NCBI GenBank assembly: GCA_051870875.1 | Contig: JBJECG010000037.1 | Span: forward strand, 46,587-110,586 | Direction of reading: 5' to 3' | Source: Aphodosoma sp051870875 | GTDB lineage: Bacteria; Bacteroidota; Bacteroidia; Bacteroidales; Paludibacteraceae | Length of the DNA: 64,000 bases | Shown: piece by piece, positions 41,165-53,100 of the stretch | Position numbering within the stretch: the stretch's first letter is position 1 | Layout: the number at the start of each line of letters is the position of its first letter | Notes under the pieces: model-generated | Databases searched by the model: none | Seen by the model: the letters and a program-made list of their open reading frames with translations, nothing else | What the model was told of the DNA's origin: nothing | Translations under genes and position numbers: made by a program

Positions 41165-44100
41165 ATGAAAAAAGTATCACTACTTTTGTTGATGGTCTTT
41201 CTTGCCGTTGGCTCAAGTTCGCTGTTCGCACAGAGCCGCGTTCTTGAGGAGGGCTTTGAAACGACCGCTGCCGGCAGTCTTCCTGCGGATTGGTCACAGG
41301 AACCGGTTGCCGCTGCCAAAAAGTGGGCGGTGGAGCGTGGCAATTTCAGCAACCCCGCCGCATGCGCCGCTGGTACGGGCCGCATAAAGCTCGTAACTGG
41401 CACTCCGGGTGCCAATCAGGAGGAGGTACTCCTTATCACTCCGGCATTCGACAACCAGCGTATCGCCGAGCCTATCCTCATCTTCGACTATGCTTCTGTA
41501 CGTATGAACATAGGCGATAAGGCCGTCGATTCTCTGAAGGTCTATTTCCGTGTCCGCAGCGACCGTGCCTGGACTCTGCTCCGGTCTTACGGCGAGTCCG
41601 ACAATTGGACGCGCGACACGCTCGACATCCCCGACAAGTCGCGGACCATGCAGATCGCTTTCGGCGGTGTCGACAACGGTTCGTTCGGTGTCGTGCTCGA
41701 CAATATAGCCGTTACCGGTAAACCTGTCGCTCAGCCTGTCACCAATGTCGAGGTCTATAACAAGATTCACAACGAGGCAAAACTCCGCTGGTCCGGATCA
41801 TTGGCCGCCACTTATCATGTCCGGATTGCGACACAGCAGCTGGCCGATCCCGCCAATGCCACCGAGGCTGACGGCCTGTTCCTTTCGCAGGATGTGGTTT
41901 CTGCCACTGCCATGAGGATCAATGCTGCCGACAACAAGGCGCTCGACCCCTCTACTACCTATTACTATTATATCCAGACCGACCTCGGGTACGGCGATGT
42001 CAGCTCGTGGGTCAAAGGCCAGTTCACTTCGGCTTGCCTGCCTGTAGAGAGCTTCGCCACTTCGTTCGACAGCCCCGATGATGTCGCCTGCTGGACCCTT
42101 ATCGGTCAGGGCAACGGTACTTATACTCCGTGCGGTGCCCCAAGCAACCAGACGGTCTACGATTATCTTGATTATATCAACACCGAGGGTGAACCCGGAT
42201 ACTATTCCTATGGCATACGCCCCTCTGCCCATACCGGTGCAAGCAACCTTATCATGCCGGTCAAGAACTTCACCAACTATACTGAGGATTATGGTGTATT
42301 GTATGCCGTTTCTCCTCGTCTGGCCGACAATGTCAACCTCAAGGATATGCAGCTCAATTTCTGGATGAAGTCAAACTCCACCCAACTGCACCTCCGTCTG
42401 CTCGTTTCTGACTGGCCCGATGATTTCTCGAATGCCAAGGAGTCCGGCGAAATCAAGCCCCGCTACAACAATCAGTACGAGAGCTATACAGTCACTTTCG
42501 AGGACATCGAGTCTTCCGGCAAATACATCGCTTTCAAGATCGATGCAAGCGAGGAGAAAACCAGCGGTCAGGTTTGCCGTATCGACATCGATGATATAGA
42601 GCTTGTCGAAAAGGCCGAATGTTCTACTGCTACAAAAGTGGTCATGTTCAACAACCCTGACGTGGTCGGTACAAGCGTCATCCTCTATTGGAACCGTTCG
42701 GGTGCCCAGACTTACAATGTCAAGATCTCCAGCTCTCAGATCAACCCGGCTGTTGATCCGGGCGATGTGTTCGATGGCAATGTCACCAAACCCGAAGTCG
42801 AGGTTTCAAACCTCACTCCGGCCACCCGTTATTTCTATTATGTGCAGCCCGTATGCTTCGGCGGTGTCAGGGGTACCTGGTCGAATGTGCAGACTTTCGA
42901 TACCGAATGTATATACGAGGGTGCTCCTCTCCCGTTGCGCGAGAACTTCGACAACCTTACTGCCGGACCGGCTCTGCCTCCCTGCTGGTCGTCCAAAAAT
43001 CCGGCTGCTTCTGCCTATGCACCTGCAATCACCGCTTCAGATTACTCGAAATCTTTGCCGAACTATCTGTCGCTCTATTCCGACGGTGTTCACCATATCG
43101 TATTGCCTAAGCTGAATGCTGATCTCAAGGATTGTCAGATCCGTTTCTCATACAGCATCGGTACCAAACGTATTCCGCTCGAAGTGGGTATCATGACTGA
43201 CCCCAACGATGAGAATACTTTCGTTTTCATCGATGATGTGGTGATGACCAACTCTTCTTCGTACAACAACTACGGCTGGACAAACCATATCACCCGTTTC
43301 GACAGCTATACCGGAAGCGGCCAGTATGTGGCATTCCGCATCACCACTCCGGCTATAGGCTTTAAGCTCGATGATATCATTGTCGAACTTGCTCCTGCCT
43401 GTGCCGAACCTACCGGTCTGCAGGTTGTCGCTACCGATGCTTCGTCTGTCACTCTCGACTGGCTGCCTTCCGAAAACGGCGAGTCTGAATGGGAGATCGC
43501 ATACGTCAAGGCTGGTGGCGTATTCGGCAATGCCGTCATCAAGACCGGCATCACTTCTCATCCTTATCAGCTTGATGGTTTGGAGGAGAACGTCACTTAC
43601 GATGTATATATCCGCTCCGTATGCAGCCCTGCTGAAAAGGGTATATGGATAGATCCTATCACAGCCAAGACCAATGCCCCTGCCGTGGTTGACTATTTCT
43701 GCGACTTCGAGAACGAATCTATTGCCGGCGCATGGAATCTGCTCAACGGCTCACAGGCCAACTCATGGATCATTGGCGATGCTATCAGTAGCGAGCAGAA
43801 TGCAGTGACCGGTGCTGCCGTCGGACGCACCCTCTTCATCTCTTGCGACTACGGCACTTCCAATTCCGCCATCAGCGAAAGCACTTTTGGCTATGCCACC
43901 CGTCTGTTCGACCTTCAGCCCGGACTGCTCGATTTCGAGTTCGACTGGCGCATGCCGGGTGCTACAGGCGACAAGGGCCTTGACTACAACGGCAACCGCA
44001 AGCAAGGTACCAACGGTGTCATCATTCCGTTCCTCGTGCCCGAAGACATCGTCGTACAAGGTGGTATTTCCGGTGCTTTGTATCAGTTGCAGTCTTGCAT

Positions 44101-47100
44101 AAGCGCAAGTCCGTACGACGGTATCAGATGGAATATTTCCGTTCCTGATGGTTGGATACACCTCATGGATACTGAAAAGAGCTGGGGTTATCTTGCTGCT
44201 CAGGATGCGGAGTGGCACCACTACAAGTACTCCTATCCGTTGCGTAAGGCCGGACGATACAACCTGGTGATTGCCTACGTCACTCCCACTCGCTTGGGCG
44301 ATGTCAGTCTTAAGGCCGCTGCTGTCGACAATGTCGCCGTCAAGGCCAATACCACCGACTGTATCATGCCTGTCGATCTTGTTGTCAAGAACATCACTCA
44401 GTCTTCTGCCGATGTGGCATTCCTCAACTACAACGCCACGGAGTGGAAATATATCCTGACCGACTCCCTGCTCGATGCTTCGCTCGCGCTCGATGAAGTC
44501 ACTTCCGCTACCGCTCATGTGGTTTCGCTCGGCTCACAGCCCGACAATCCTGTCCATGTCACAGGCCTTGCTCCCGAGACCCCGTACTATGTATATGTGC
44601 GTCCCGCTTGCGGTGCCGACTCTACATGGACTTTCATCGGCTTCCGTTCTATATGCGATGCCTACGATGTTCCTATTGCCTACTCTTTCGACGAACCTGA
44701 GTTCACCTCTACTCATGAGGGTACCGACCGCTGGGGATCGCCTGTCACCGTCAAGGACAAGACGTTCATGGACTGCTGGCGCCGTATTCCCGAAACGGAT
44801 TTCCCTGAAGAGGGTGCTTATATATCATGTACTGTGGTGCAGACTTATAAGTTCAAATATGAGGATATTGCAGCTACAAACTCCACCCAGATGCTGCTCG
44901 TTTCGGCGGGCTACAACGGTGATGTGGCGTATATGGCATCTCCTGAGCTGATCCCTGATATCAGGGCTCTCATGATGCAGTTCCGTGTCGCTGTCGAGAA
45001 CGACTACACCACGTCTCCTCAGGAGTTGGAAATCGGTGTTATGTCCGACCCGTTGGATCCGTCCACATTCGAGACTGTGGAGACCATCAAGGTTCTCTAT
45101 GCCGGTCAGTGGAAGACACAGTATATATATTTCGACGGCTATCAGGGCACTGGCAAACACATGGCCATGCGTATGTTCAGTCCTTCGGGCAGAACTGGCC
45201 AGTTCTTTATCGATGACTTGAAGATCGACTCTATCAAGGGTTGCATCCCTGCACGTGAAATCACCGTAAGCAATGTTACCGCTTCTTCTGCCGATGTTGA
45301 GTGGGCTTATGTCGGTGCCGTGGGCGACTACCACGTCAAGGTTACCACCGCTCCGCTCGGACGCTGGCAGGATAAGGCCAACGTATTCGATGACACCATC
45401 AAGGCTGGCAACTCCTTGCAGCTTGACCATCTCCGTGCTTCCAAACTCTATTATGTATATGTACGCACCGTCTGCAGCGAAGCCGATGGCGGCGGTTATT
45501 CCGTGGGTATGAGCGAAACCACGTTCCGTACCTCTTGCCCCGACAAGATGCAGCTGCCTTTCTTCGATGACTTCGATTCATACCAGCGTATGTCGCTTCC
45601 TGACTGCTGGCATCAGGTGCTTGAAGACGGCGGTTCCCGAATCGATGCTTTCAGCGGAACTTCAATGCTCGGTACTGCATACAAGAATTACGGTCTCTAT
45701 TCGCTGGTGCTCCAGACCGGTAACAACAACTTGTTCCCCTGTCTGCTCGCCTTGCCCGAAGCTCCTCAGGATGTCCGCGAACTGAGCCTCTCACTCAAGG
45801 CTTTCCAGATGTCGGGTCAGGATCAGGCCGTTGTCGGCGTGATGACCGATATCAACGATGCCTCTACTTTCGTAGGCCTCGACACTCTCAACAATGCCGC
45901 CACTTACGTATGGGAGGATCATGTGATCGACTTCACTCAATATACCGGTACCGGCAGATATATAGCATTCTATCTCGAAACTTCGTATTTCGGATCTGCC
46001 TTCTATCTCGACAATATATTGGTGCGTAAGGCTGCCCTTACTTGTCCTGAGGCTCGGACTCCGCAGGTACTTGAGATTACCGACAATTCGGCTGTCGTAC
46101 GCTGGGCCGACAATCCTGCCGTCGACGGTTTTGAAATAAAGATCGCTTCCGATGAAATCAATCCTGAAATCGAAGAGGGCGATGTGAAGCCCGCCACGGT
46201 TTATACCGATCTGCAGGCTACCGTTACCGGTCTCCAGCCGGCTACAAAGTACTACCTCTATATGCGTCACAACTGTGGCAGCGATGAGGATGTCAGCTAC
46301 TGGACCGATCCTGTAGTGTTCCGTACCGCTTGTCCTGCTCCGGAATCGGTACCGTACTATGAAGACTTCTCCGGTTATGGCGATATCGCAGACCAGGGAT
46401 TCTTCCCGGAGTGCTGGCGCAGCCGCGTGGTTTCTTACGGATCCATATCTCCTTCAATACAGCCCGAACCGTATATCGAAAACGCTGTCCGTCCTTCTCT
46501 CTTCATGAAGGCCGTATATGACGCGAGCGACAATGCTTACGCTGTTGTCGATGCTGTCACTCCCCGTATCGAATTCGGGGAGCAGGGTGTCAAAGGATAT
46601 ATGATGAAACTCGCCTTCAAGTCTAACCTTGCCAAGGCTCCTATATATGTGGGACTGATGTCTGACCCGTCAGATGCTTCCACTTTCGAGGCTTACGACA
46701 CTTTGGTCAACAACCAGAAGGATGTTTGGGAAAACCAGATCGTCAACTTCTATTACCACCAGGGCGACGAACAGTATATAGCATTCCGTATCAACTCTCT
46801 TGACGGTGCTGCAGTATATAATTCTACCGGAAGCTACGACCAGTGCGAAGGATATCAGGTCAATATCACCGACATCGAGATCGTGCCGGTTGCCGACTGC
46901 ATGCCTCCGTTCCGCGTGACTGCCGACATCCGTCCGAACCGTGCGTTCATCTCCTGGATGCCCGGCAACGGCAATGCTGCCGAATATACTTATTATGTTT
47001 CTGAAAGCCAGATGGAGATACCGTTTGACGATGATGAGTTCTATGGCGAAACAATGGTTGTTACCGACAAGACAAGCGTGGTATTGAACGGTCTTAAGGA

Positions 47101-50017
47101 TTGGACAAGCTACTACTTCTACATCAAGGACAATTGCGGTGAGTTCTATCCGCAGGTTATCGACATGTCAAGCCGTACCACTTGCGCCCGTGTCGCCTCG
47201 CTCGAAGACCTGCCTGTAGCTCCGGATTTCATGCGCAATGGCCTCGGTATCGGCGAAGAACCTGAATACAGCTCTTATTTCGATTGCTGGGATCGCAGGG
47301 ACAGCTTCGAGGTGGCAACTGCATATCCGTATATCAACGACAACGGTGAGCTCTTCTTCCATACCGAGTTCGACTCCGTATGCTATGCTTACCTGCCTCA
47401 GATCAATTCTTATAACGCAACCCTCCTTTCCGAGACACAGTTCCGCTTCTCGGCCAAAGCTCTCGAAGAGGGTGCAAAACTCGTGGTTGGTGTGGCAGGC
47501 CACTATACCAAAGGTTGGCCGTCTGTTCACTACTTCGAGTTCGAACCGTTCGATACTGTCGAGCTTACTTCCGATTATCAGGAATATGTAGTGAAGTTTG
47601 AAGGCTATGATTTTGTATCGGCTTCTCCGTCCGGACAGTCGTATAACAGCTGTGCTCCTGCTCTGACTATTGTGAAAGGCAATGGAGATGTCCTTGTCAA
47701 CGAGTTCAGTTGGGAGCCTATCCCTCACTGCTTCACGCCTGCCGGCAAGGTCGTGTCACACGACAAGACCAGCTTCATGGTTGAGTGGGAGAAACTCGAC
47801 GACCAGGAGCGTTGGGAGGTTGCCTATGGCAAACAGGGCTTCGACAATCTTATCGACATCATTGCCCGTACCGATACCAACTATACCGTTGTAAACCTCG
47901 ATGAGGGTACTCCGTATGAATTCTATGTACGTTCAAACTGCGGCAACGGCATGACAAGCGAATGGGGCCGTATCTGCGTGACTACCGATCAGACTCCGGC
48001 CGTATATCCGTATGAATCTGACGGTTTCGATGATGCAACACTCATTGCTGCCGATGACACTACCTACTTCGCTTACCGTACCGTTGAAATGCCTGCCGGA
48101 CCTCATACCCTGTCGTTCGACTGGAAGGTGGCAGCAGCTGAAGGTGCATACCTCCGCGTATTCACCGCTCCTGTAAGCGACATGATCACTGCCGATGCCG
48201 GATTCGGTATCACCGAGACCGGTGCTGTTCCTGCCGGATGGTCTGCTGTAGCCACTCTCAAGGGCAATACTTCATGGACTGCGGCAAGACATACTCTGTA
48301 TGTGAAGACTGCCGATGCCGGTGCCGTCAACATAGTGTTCGTTTGGTACCATGCCGGCGGTGACCTCAGTGAGGTCGTTCGCAATGTCACAGTCGGTGCG
48401 TCAGGCGAATGTACCGTTCCTGACGAGTTGTTCGTTTCGCAGATTACTGCCAACTCGGCTGCCCTCAACTGGTCAAGCTACAATGCCGACAGCTGGGACG
48501 TACAGTATTACGAAACCGAACAGGGTGAAACTGCTGCTGAACGTATATACGATGCTGTTTCGGGTTATGTCCTTTCAGGATTGAAGGCTGATACCGAATA
48601 CACCTTCCGTGTCGCTTCCAACTGTAAGGCCGGCCAATGGTCGGAGTGGTTCACATTCCGTACTATATGTGCCGCTGTGGACGGTCTCTTCGAGACATTC
48701 GATTCCGAACTCATGCCAAGCTGCTGGTCGCAGTACTACGGCTTGTTCGATGAAGTCGTGGCCGATCCTGCAAAACTCCAGGTCGTTTCCGGTATGTGGA
48801 AGGTTACCGATAAAGTGCCTGTTCTCGGATCCACCGGCGGATCGCACGCATGTCTAACCATCACCGGCGACAAATGCGCCGAATGGCTGGTATCGCCTGC
48901 TGTCAAGCTTGATGTGAACAGCGCGCTCTCGTTTGACCTCGCATTTACCGTGAAGGACGGACAACAGGCCGTCGCTCCTCTCGGACAGTCCGATGACCGG
49001 TTCATAGTGGCCGTTTCTGCCGACGAAGGAAAGACATGGACCAGGGAAGATGCCTATATATGGAACAACAAAGAGGATGTGAACTATCGTCTCAACCTCA
49101 TCGGCAACCACTCGAAACGTGTTGAAGTCGATCTCTCGAAATATACAGGCAAGACCGTCCGTCTGGCATTCTACGGCGAATCTACTGTCGATGTGGAATC
49201 GAGTGACATACATATCGACTCCGTCCGTATCGACTGCCGTACCGTCCGTCCTGTCAGCGACAGGGTTTGTCAGGGATATTCATACTACGGCGAAGGCTTC
49301 GACCTGCCTAAGGCCAACCTTACCGTTCCGGGTGTATACACCTTTGCCCGCGTTGAACGCGCCGCTCAGGCCGGCGATTGCGATGTTACAGTGCTTCTCA
49401 CACTTACTGTAAACGAAAGCAAGATGTATGAATACACGGCTTCAATCTGTTCCGATGTGTCATATTCCGACCAGAACTTTACCGGTCTTACCGAGACAGG
49501 CTCATATGAGCGCGCATTCCCGACACCAAACGGTTGCGACTCTACTGTCGTCCTGCATCTGACCGTGAATGAGGCTTACAACTACGATCGTACCCTTACG
49601 ATCGATGCTTCGCAGCTTCCGTTCAAGTTCGCTTGCCGCGAGTTCCCTGTAGGTACCGTATCCGGAAACTATGTGATCAACTGTCCTACCGAGGCTGGTT
49701 GTGACTCCATCATCAACCTTACCCTTACCGTGACCGGTGAATCTGCCGTCAACAACGTGGTCAAGGGTGATGCTGTGATACTCACTCCTAACCCTGTCCG
49801 CGCAGGAGAGATGATAACCGTCAACTACGGTTTCGACTACAGCGAACTGGATGGCCTGGTTGTAAGAGTATACAACAGCCTTGGCCAGATTGTATCGGCA
49901 TCCACCCCGTCGGGTATGCCTGTTATGTTCCGCGCTCCTCACGTTGCCGGTGTATACACCGTACACGTGGTTACTGCCGACGAACGTGTCCTTGTCGGAC
50001 GCTTCATCGTCAAGTAA
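41165..50017 (+). CDS. Giant secreted multi-fibronectin-III protein with T9SS-type C-terminal domain
   Basis: About 2950 residues from the ATG at 41165 (MKKVSLLLLMVFLAVGSSS, a signal peptide). Roughly nine fibronectin-III modules begin near residues 192, 483, 745, 1066, 1359, 1626, 1912, 2188 and 2415. Most start with a Cys-x-x-Pro-like pattern (CAEPTGLQV, CIMPVDLVV, CTVPDELFV), and they alternate with MAM/jelly-roll-like modules that start with motifs such as ENFDNLTAGPALPPCW. Three GCDS-type repeats (GCDSTVVLHLTVNE) precede the C-terminal 80-residue T9SS sorting domain (ILTPNPVRAGEMITVNYGF ... VYTVHVVTADERVLVGRF). No catalytic motif is visible; an adhesin or glycan-binding role is likely. 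A strong terminator follows. Confidence 0.82.
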   Translation: MKKVSLLLLMVFLAVGSSSLFAQSRVLEEGFETTAAGSLPADWSQEPVAAAKKWAVERGNFSNPAACAAGTGRIKLVTGTPGANQEEVLLITPAFDNQRIAEPILIFDYASVRMNIGDKAVDSLKVYFRVRSDRAWTLLRSYGESDNWTRDTLDIPDKSRTMQIAFGGVDNGSFGVVLDNIAVTGKPVAQPVTNVEVYNKIHNEAKLRWSGSLAATYHVRIATQQLADPANATEADGLFLSQDVVSATAMRINAADNKALDPSTTYYYYIQTDLGYGDVSSWVKGQFTSACLPVESFATSFDSPDDVACWTLIGQGNGTYTPCGAPSNQTVYDYLDYINTEGEPGYYSYGIRPSAHTGASNLIMPVKNFTNYTEDYGVLYAVSPRLADNVNLKDMQLNFWMKSNSTQLHLRLLVSDWPDDFSNAKESGEIKPRYNNQYESYTVTFEDIESSGKYIAFKIDASEEKTSGQVCRIDIDDIELVEKAECSTATKVVMFNNPDVVGTSVILYWNRSGAQTYNVKISSSQINPAVDPGDVFDGNVTKPEVEVSNLTPATRYFYYVQPVCFGGVRGTWSNVQTFDTECIYEGAPLPLRENFDNLTAGPALPPCWSSKNPAASAYAPAITASDYSKSLPNYLSLYSDGVHHIVLPKLNADLKDCQIRFSYSIGTKRIPLEVGIMTDPNDENTFVFIDDVVMTNSSSYNNYGWTNHITRFDSYTGSGQYVAFRITTPAIGFKLDDIIVELAPACAEPTGLQVVATDASSVTLDWLPSENGESEWEIAYVKAGGVFGNAVIKTGITSHPYQLDGLEENVTYDVYIRSVCSPAEKGIWIDPITAKTNAPAVVDYFCDFENESIAGAWNLLNGSQANSWIIGDAISSEQNAVTGAAVGRTLFISCDYGTSNSAISESTFGYATRLFDLQPGLLDFEFDWRMPGATGDKGLDYNGNRKQGTNGVIIPFLVPEDIVVQGGISGALYQLQSCISASPYDGIRWNISVPDGWIHLMDTEKSWGYLAAQDAEWHHYKYSYPLRKAGRYNLVIAYVTPTRLGDVSLKAAAVDNVAVKANTTDCIMPVDLVVKNITQSSADVAFLNYNATEWKYILTDSLLDASLALDEVTSATAHVVSLGSQPDNPVHVTGLAPETPYYVYVRPACGADSTWTFIGFRSICDAYDVPIAYSFDEPEFTSTHEGTDRWGSPVTVKDKTFMDCWRRIPETDFPEEGAYISCTVVQTYKFKYEDIAATNSTQMLLVSAGYNGDVAYMASPELIPDIRALMMQFRVAVENDYTTSPQELEIGVMSDPLDPSTFETVETIKVLYAGQWKTQYIYFDGYQGTGKHMAMRMFSPSGRTGQFFIDDLKIDSIKGCIPAREITVSNVTASSADVEWAYVGAVGDYHVKVTTAPLGRWQDKANVFDDTIKAGNSLQLDHLRASKLYYVYVRTVCSEADGGGYSVGMSETTFRTSCPDKMQLPFFDDFDSYQRMSLPDCWHQVLEDGGSRIDAFSGTSMLGTAYKNYGLYSLVLQTGNNNLFPCLLALPEAPQDVRELSLSLKAFQMSGQDQAVVGVMTDINDASTFVGLDTLNNAATYVWEDHVIDFTQYTGTGRYIAFYLETSYFGSAFYLDNILVRKAALTCPEARTPQVLEITDNSAVVRWADNPAVDGFEIKIASDEINPEIEEGDVKPATVYTDLQATVTGLQPATKYYLYMRHNCGSDEDVSYWTDPVVFRTACPAPESVPYYEDFSGYGDIADQGFFPECWRSRVVSYGSISPSIQPEPYIENAVRPSLFMKAVYDASDNAYAVVDAVTPRIEFGEQGVKGYMMKLAFKSNLAKAPIYVGLMSDPSDASTFEAYDTLVNNQKDVWENQIVNFYYHQGDEQYIAFRINSLDGAAVYNSTGSYDQCEGYQVNITDIEIVPVADCMPPFRVTADIRPNRAFISWMPGNGNAAEYTYYVSESQMEIPFDDDEFYGETMVVTDKTSVVLNGLKDWTSYYFYIKDNCGEFYPQVIDMSSRTTCARVASLEDLPVAPDFMRNGLGIGEEPEYSSYFDCWDRRDSFEVATAYPYINDNGELFFHTEFDSVCYAYLPQINSYNATLLSETQFRFSAKALEEGAKLVVGVAGHYTKGWPSVHYFEFEPFDTVELTSDYQEYVVKFEGYDFVSASPSGQSYNSCAPALTIVKGNGDVLVNEFSWEPIPHCFTPAGKVVSHDKTSFMVEWEKLDDQERWEVAYGKQGFDNLIDIIARTDTNYTVVNLDEGTPYEFYVRSNCGNGMTSEWGRICVTTDQTPAVYPYESDGFDDATLIAADDTTYFAYRTVEMPAGPHTLSFDWKVAAAEGAYLRVFTAPVSDMITADAGFGITETGAVPAGWSAVATLKGNTSWTAARHTLYVKTADAGAVNIVFVWYHAGGDLSEVVRNVTVGASGECTVPDELFVSQITANSAALNWSSYNADSWDVQYYETEQGETAAERIYDAVSGYVLSGLKADTEYTFRVASNCKAGQWSEWFTFRTICAAVDGLFETFDSELMPSCWSQYYGLFDEVVADPAKLQVVSGMWKVTDKVPVLGSTGGSHACLTITGDKCAEWLVSPAVKLDVNSALSFDLAFTVKDGQQAVAPLGQSDDRFIVAVSADEGKTWTREDAYIWNNKEDVNYRLNLIGNHSKRVEVDLSKYTGKTVRLAFYGESTVDVESSDIHIDSVRIDCRTVRPVSDRVCQGYSYYGEGFDLPKANLTVPGVYTFARVERAAQAGDCDVTVLLTLTVNESKMYEYTASICSDVSYSDQNFTGLTETGSYERAFPTPNGCDSTVVLHLTVNEAYNYDRTLTIDASQLPFKFACREFPVGTVSGNYVINCPTEAGCDSIINLTLTVTGESAVNNVVKGDAVILTPNPVRAGEMITVNYGFDYSELDGLVVRVYNSLGQIVSASTPSGMPVMFRAPHVAGVYTVHVVTADERVLVGRFIVK

Positions 50018-50041
50018 GGCGACTTTGACTGTATGGAAAAT

Positions 50042-50081
50042 GCAAGACCCGGTCTCGGTATCGGGGGCGGGTCTTGCTTTT
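50042..50081 (+). terminator. Rho-independent terminator after the giant protein gene
   Basis: GCAAGACCCG at 50042-50051 pairs perfectly with CGGGTCTTGC at 50068-50077, followed by TTTTGTTTT. Transcription of the giant gene should largely stop here, so the next gene needs its own promoter. TTTG at 50091-50094 could be its -33 box, though no clean -7 box follows. Confidence 0.9.
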
Positions 50082-50122
50082 GTTTTATTGTTTGGAAAAT
50101 CTATTTTTTATCTCTGTTCGTA

Positions 50123-53100
50123 ATGTCACGTTTACGCTTTATTATTTTATCCGTTGTCATGTCGGTATTTGCCGTGTCTGCCCAGAACGCAACCCCTATT
50201 TTCGAGGGCTTCGAGGATGCACAGGCCGTAAATCGTTGGACATTTGTCCAGCCGACATCAAAACACAAGTGGTATATAGGCAAGGCTACATCCCTTATGG
50301 ACAGCACTTGTCTGTATGTTTCCGCCGATGGAGGTAAAACTCTTGGTTATACCAATAGTAATATGGGTATAGCTGCTTACGCTACATATACCGTTGACAA
50401 GGGTTTCTACGATGTATCGTTCGATTATACCCTTGTCGGTGAAACCGATTCAAAGGGTGTCGGTGTGGACAGCCTTTTTGTATATTGGGTGACTAATCCA
50501 AGTGAAAAAATCATTGAAACAAAGGGCGATCGTCCGAAATCGCTCGAAGTATATCGTCAGAATGTCAATTCTACTGCAAAACTGAAAGGTGAAAACCTGT
50601 GGGATCACTGCTCTTTCAGGGTCAGGGTGCGCGCCGACAATACCCAGGTGCGTCTGGTCTTTTATTGGGTGACAAATTCAAGTGTCATTGTCCCTCCGGG
50701 TGTCGCTATCGACAATGTGCAGATTACTACCGACGATGAGCCGTGCGCCGTTCCGCAGAATTTTGACGTAACTCATGAGAACGGTGCCAAACTTTCTTGG
50801 GACAAAACCTCGGCCTCTCATTACCAGGTGGTGTGCAAGAACAACACTACAGGGCAACAGATTACGGTCGACAGCATATATGATACCCCGTACTATGTCG
50901 AGGGTCTGACAAAAGGTATGTACACTTTCTGGCTGCGCGGTATTTGCGGTACCGACACTTCCGGCTGGGCTTCTTATACCAGTCATATCGTGGCTGTATC
51001 TACCGACAAGTGCATCAATTTCATCGATATATACAATACTGATGTCGTTGAGTGCCGTTATGGACGCTATGGCGAAAGTGCCACGGCCAATCTGGGCGTG
51101 AATGACCACGGCCCTGCCAGCGAGAAGAGCCAGCATACCATACACTACAAGCAGGGTGAACGCGATGTCATGGTACCTGACCTTACCACTATCCCGAAAG
51201 GCGAGATTGCATCGGTGCGTCTCGGAAACTGGTTCGGCGGATCTGAGGCCGAATCCATGAAATACAAGCTGACCGTCAACGCCGCCAATCCTATACTGAT
51301 AATAAAATATGCCGCCGTGATGCGTAATATCGGACACAATGGAGAGGACCGCAACCAGCCCCGTTTCATTATCCGTGTTACTGACCAGCGTGGCAGACCT
51401 CTTGATGAAAAGTGCCTCTCGATAGAGTACCTCACCGGCAGCCCCACTTTACCTGTCGGTTGGAACCGTATCCCGTTGGGGCAGCTGAGTGATGGATCGA
51501 TGGCTTATACGGAGTGGAAGGACTGGACTACAATGGGGCTGAATCTGTCTGCTTACATCGGGCGTACTGTATATGTGTATCTTGAAACCGGTGACTGCAG
51601 CCCCGTGCCGGGCGAAGGTTGTCCGGGATATGCCTATTTTACGCTCGACTGCGTGTCTGACAAGTTTTCCGGCCTTACCTGCGGTGCCGCTGCCGAGAAG
51701 ATCGACACTATCTGGGCTCCTTCGGGTTTCCGCTACTCATGGGCTAAAAAACGCGACCCCTACACCGTGCTGAAAACCGACCGCTTCTTTGTCCCTACTC
51801 CGGGCGATACTACTGCATATATATGTACCATGAATTTCATGGATCCTGGGCGAGAAGCTTGTGCTTTTACCTTGGAAGCCTCGTTGTTGCCCCGCTATCC
51901 TGCCGCCAACGCTTCGTTTACCGTCTGCCAGCAGACTGTGTCGTTTGTCGACAGCAGCAATGTGTTCACCATAAACGGGGTCACGAGCGAACAACCTGAC
52001 GTATTCTGGGATTTCGGCGATGGCGCGGGTTACTCCGAAGAGCATAACCCCGTGTACACCTATTCCGAACCGGGCAGATACGAGGTGGTGCTGCGTGCTT
52101 CGATTGACGACGGCATGTGCGACAGTATATGGTCTGCGTTTGTGGAGGTGACATCCGATACACTGAAGACCGTGGATACAGTATATATATGCAAGGGCGA
52201 TATGTTCCTTTTCGGTGAAAACTATCTTTCGGTGCCGGGTGTCTATTCCGACACATTGTTCAACAAGTACGGTTGCGACAGCATATCGGTCATCGACCTT
52301 AGGATACACGACACCTACGCCGATTCTGTAATCTGCGGTGGAGAGCCGTTTGTGTTCGAGGGCGAAACCTACAACTTTGAATCCGGTGTCTATGAATTGG
52401 TGTACAAGAACATCAAGAGCTATCACGGTTGTGATACAATACTCCGCCTTTCGGTGTCAGACGAGATAAGCGTGTCGCCGGAAGAGCCTGTATGTGCCGA
52501 TGACGAATCGGTTCGTTTCACCCTCAATGCCGGACTGTCAGACAGTGTCAGAGTGACGGTGGAAGGTGGCCCGTTCGTACCGGTGACACTTCCAATAGAG
52601 GACAATGCCTTTGTACTCCCGATGCCAGACGGCGTGAAAGCCGGCATATACAAGATACACATGCTCTGCTACAACGAGTATTGCGGCAGCACTGAACGCA
52701 CTATGGAACTGGTGATCCACTATCCGACCTCTATCATGGTGCAGCGGTGGAATGATGTGATAGCACTGCGCAACAAGGAATACAACGGCGGGTATGACTT
52801 TGCCGGAGCCGGATTCCAGTGGTATGTTGACGGGGAACCTGCCGCCGGACAGACGCACAGCATATACTATACCGAAAACGGCAAGCTGGATGTCGGGAAG
52901 CAGTACTCGGTGCTGATTACAGATGCTTCGGGCGTGTCGATCATGAGTTGTCCGTTCGAAGCCGTACAGGTTGACCTCGATGACGATGACATAGGCGTTG
53001 ACGTTGTAAACAGCCGGACAGACGGTGCGATTGCCCACGTATATGCAGCGAATACATCAGGCGGATACCGGATTTACGATTCTATGGGCCGTCTGTATTC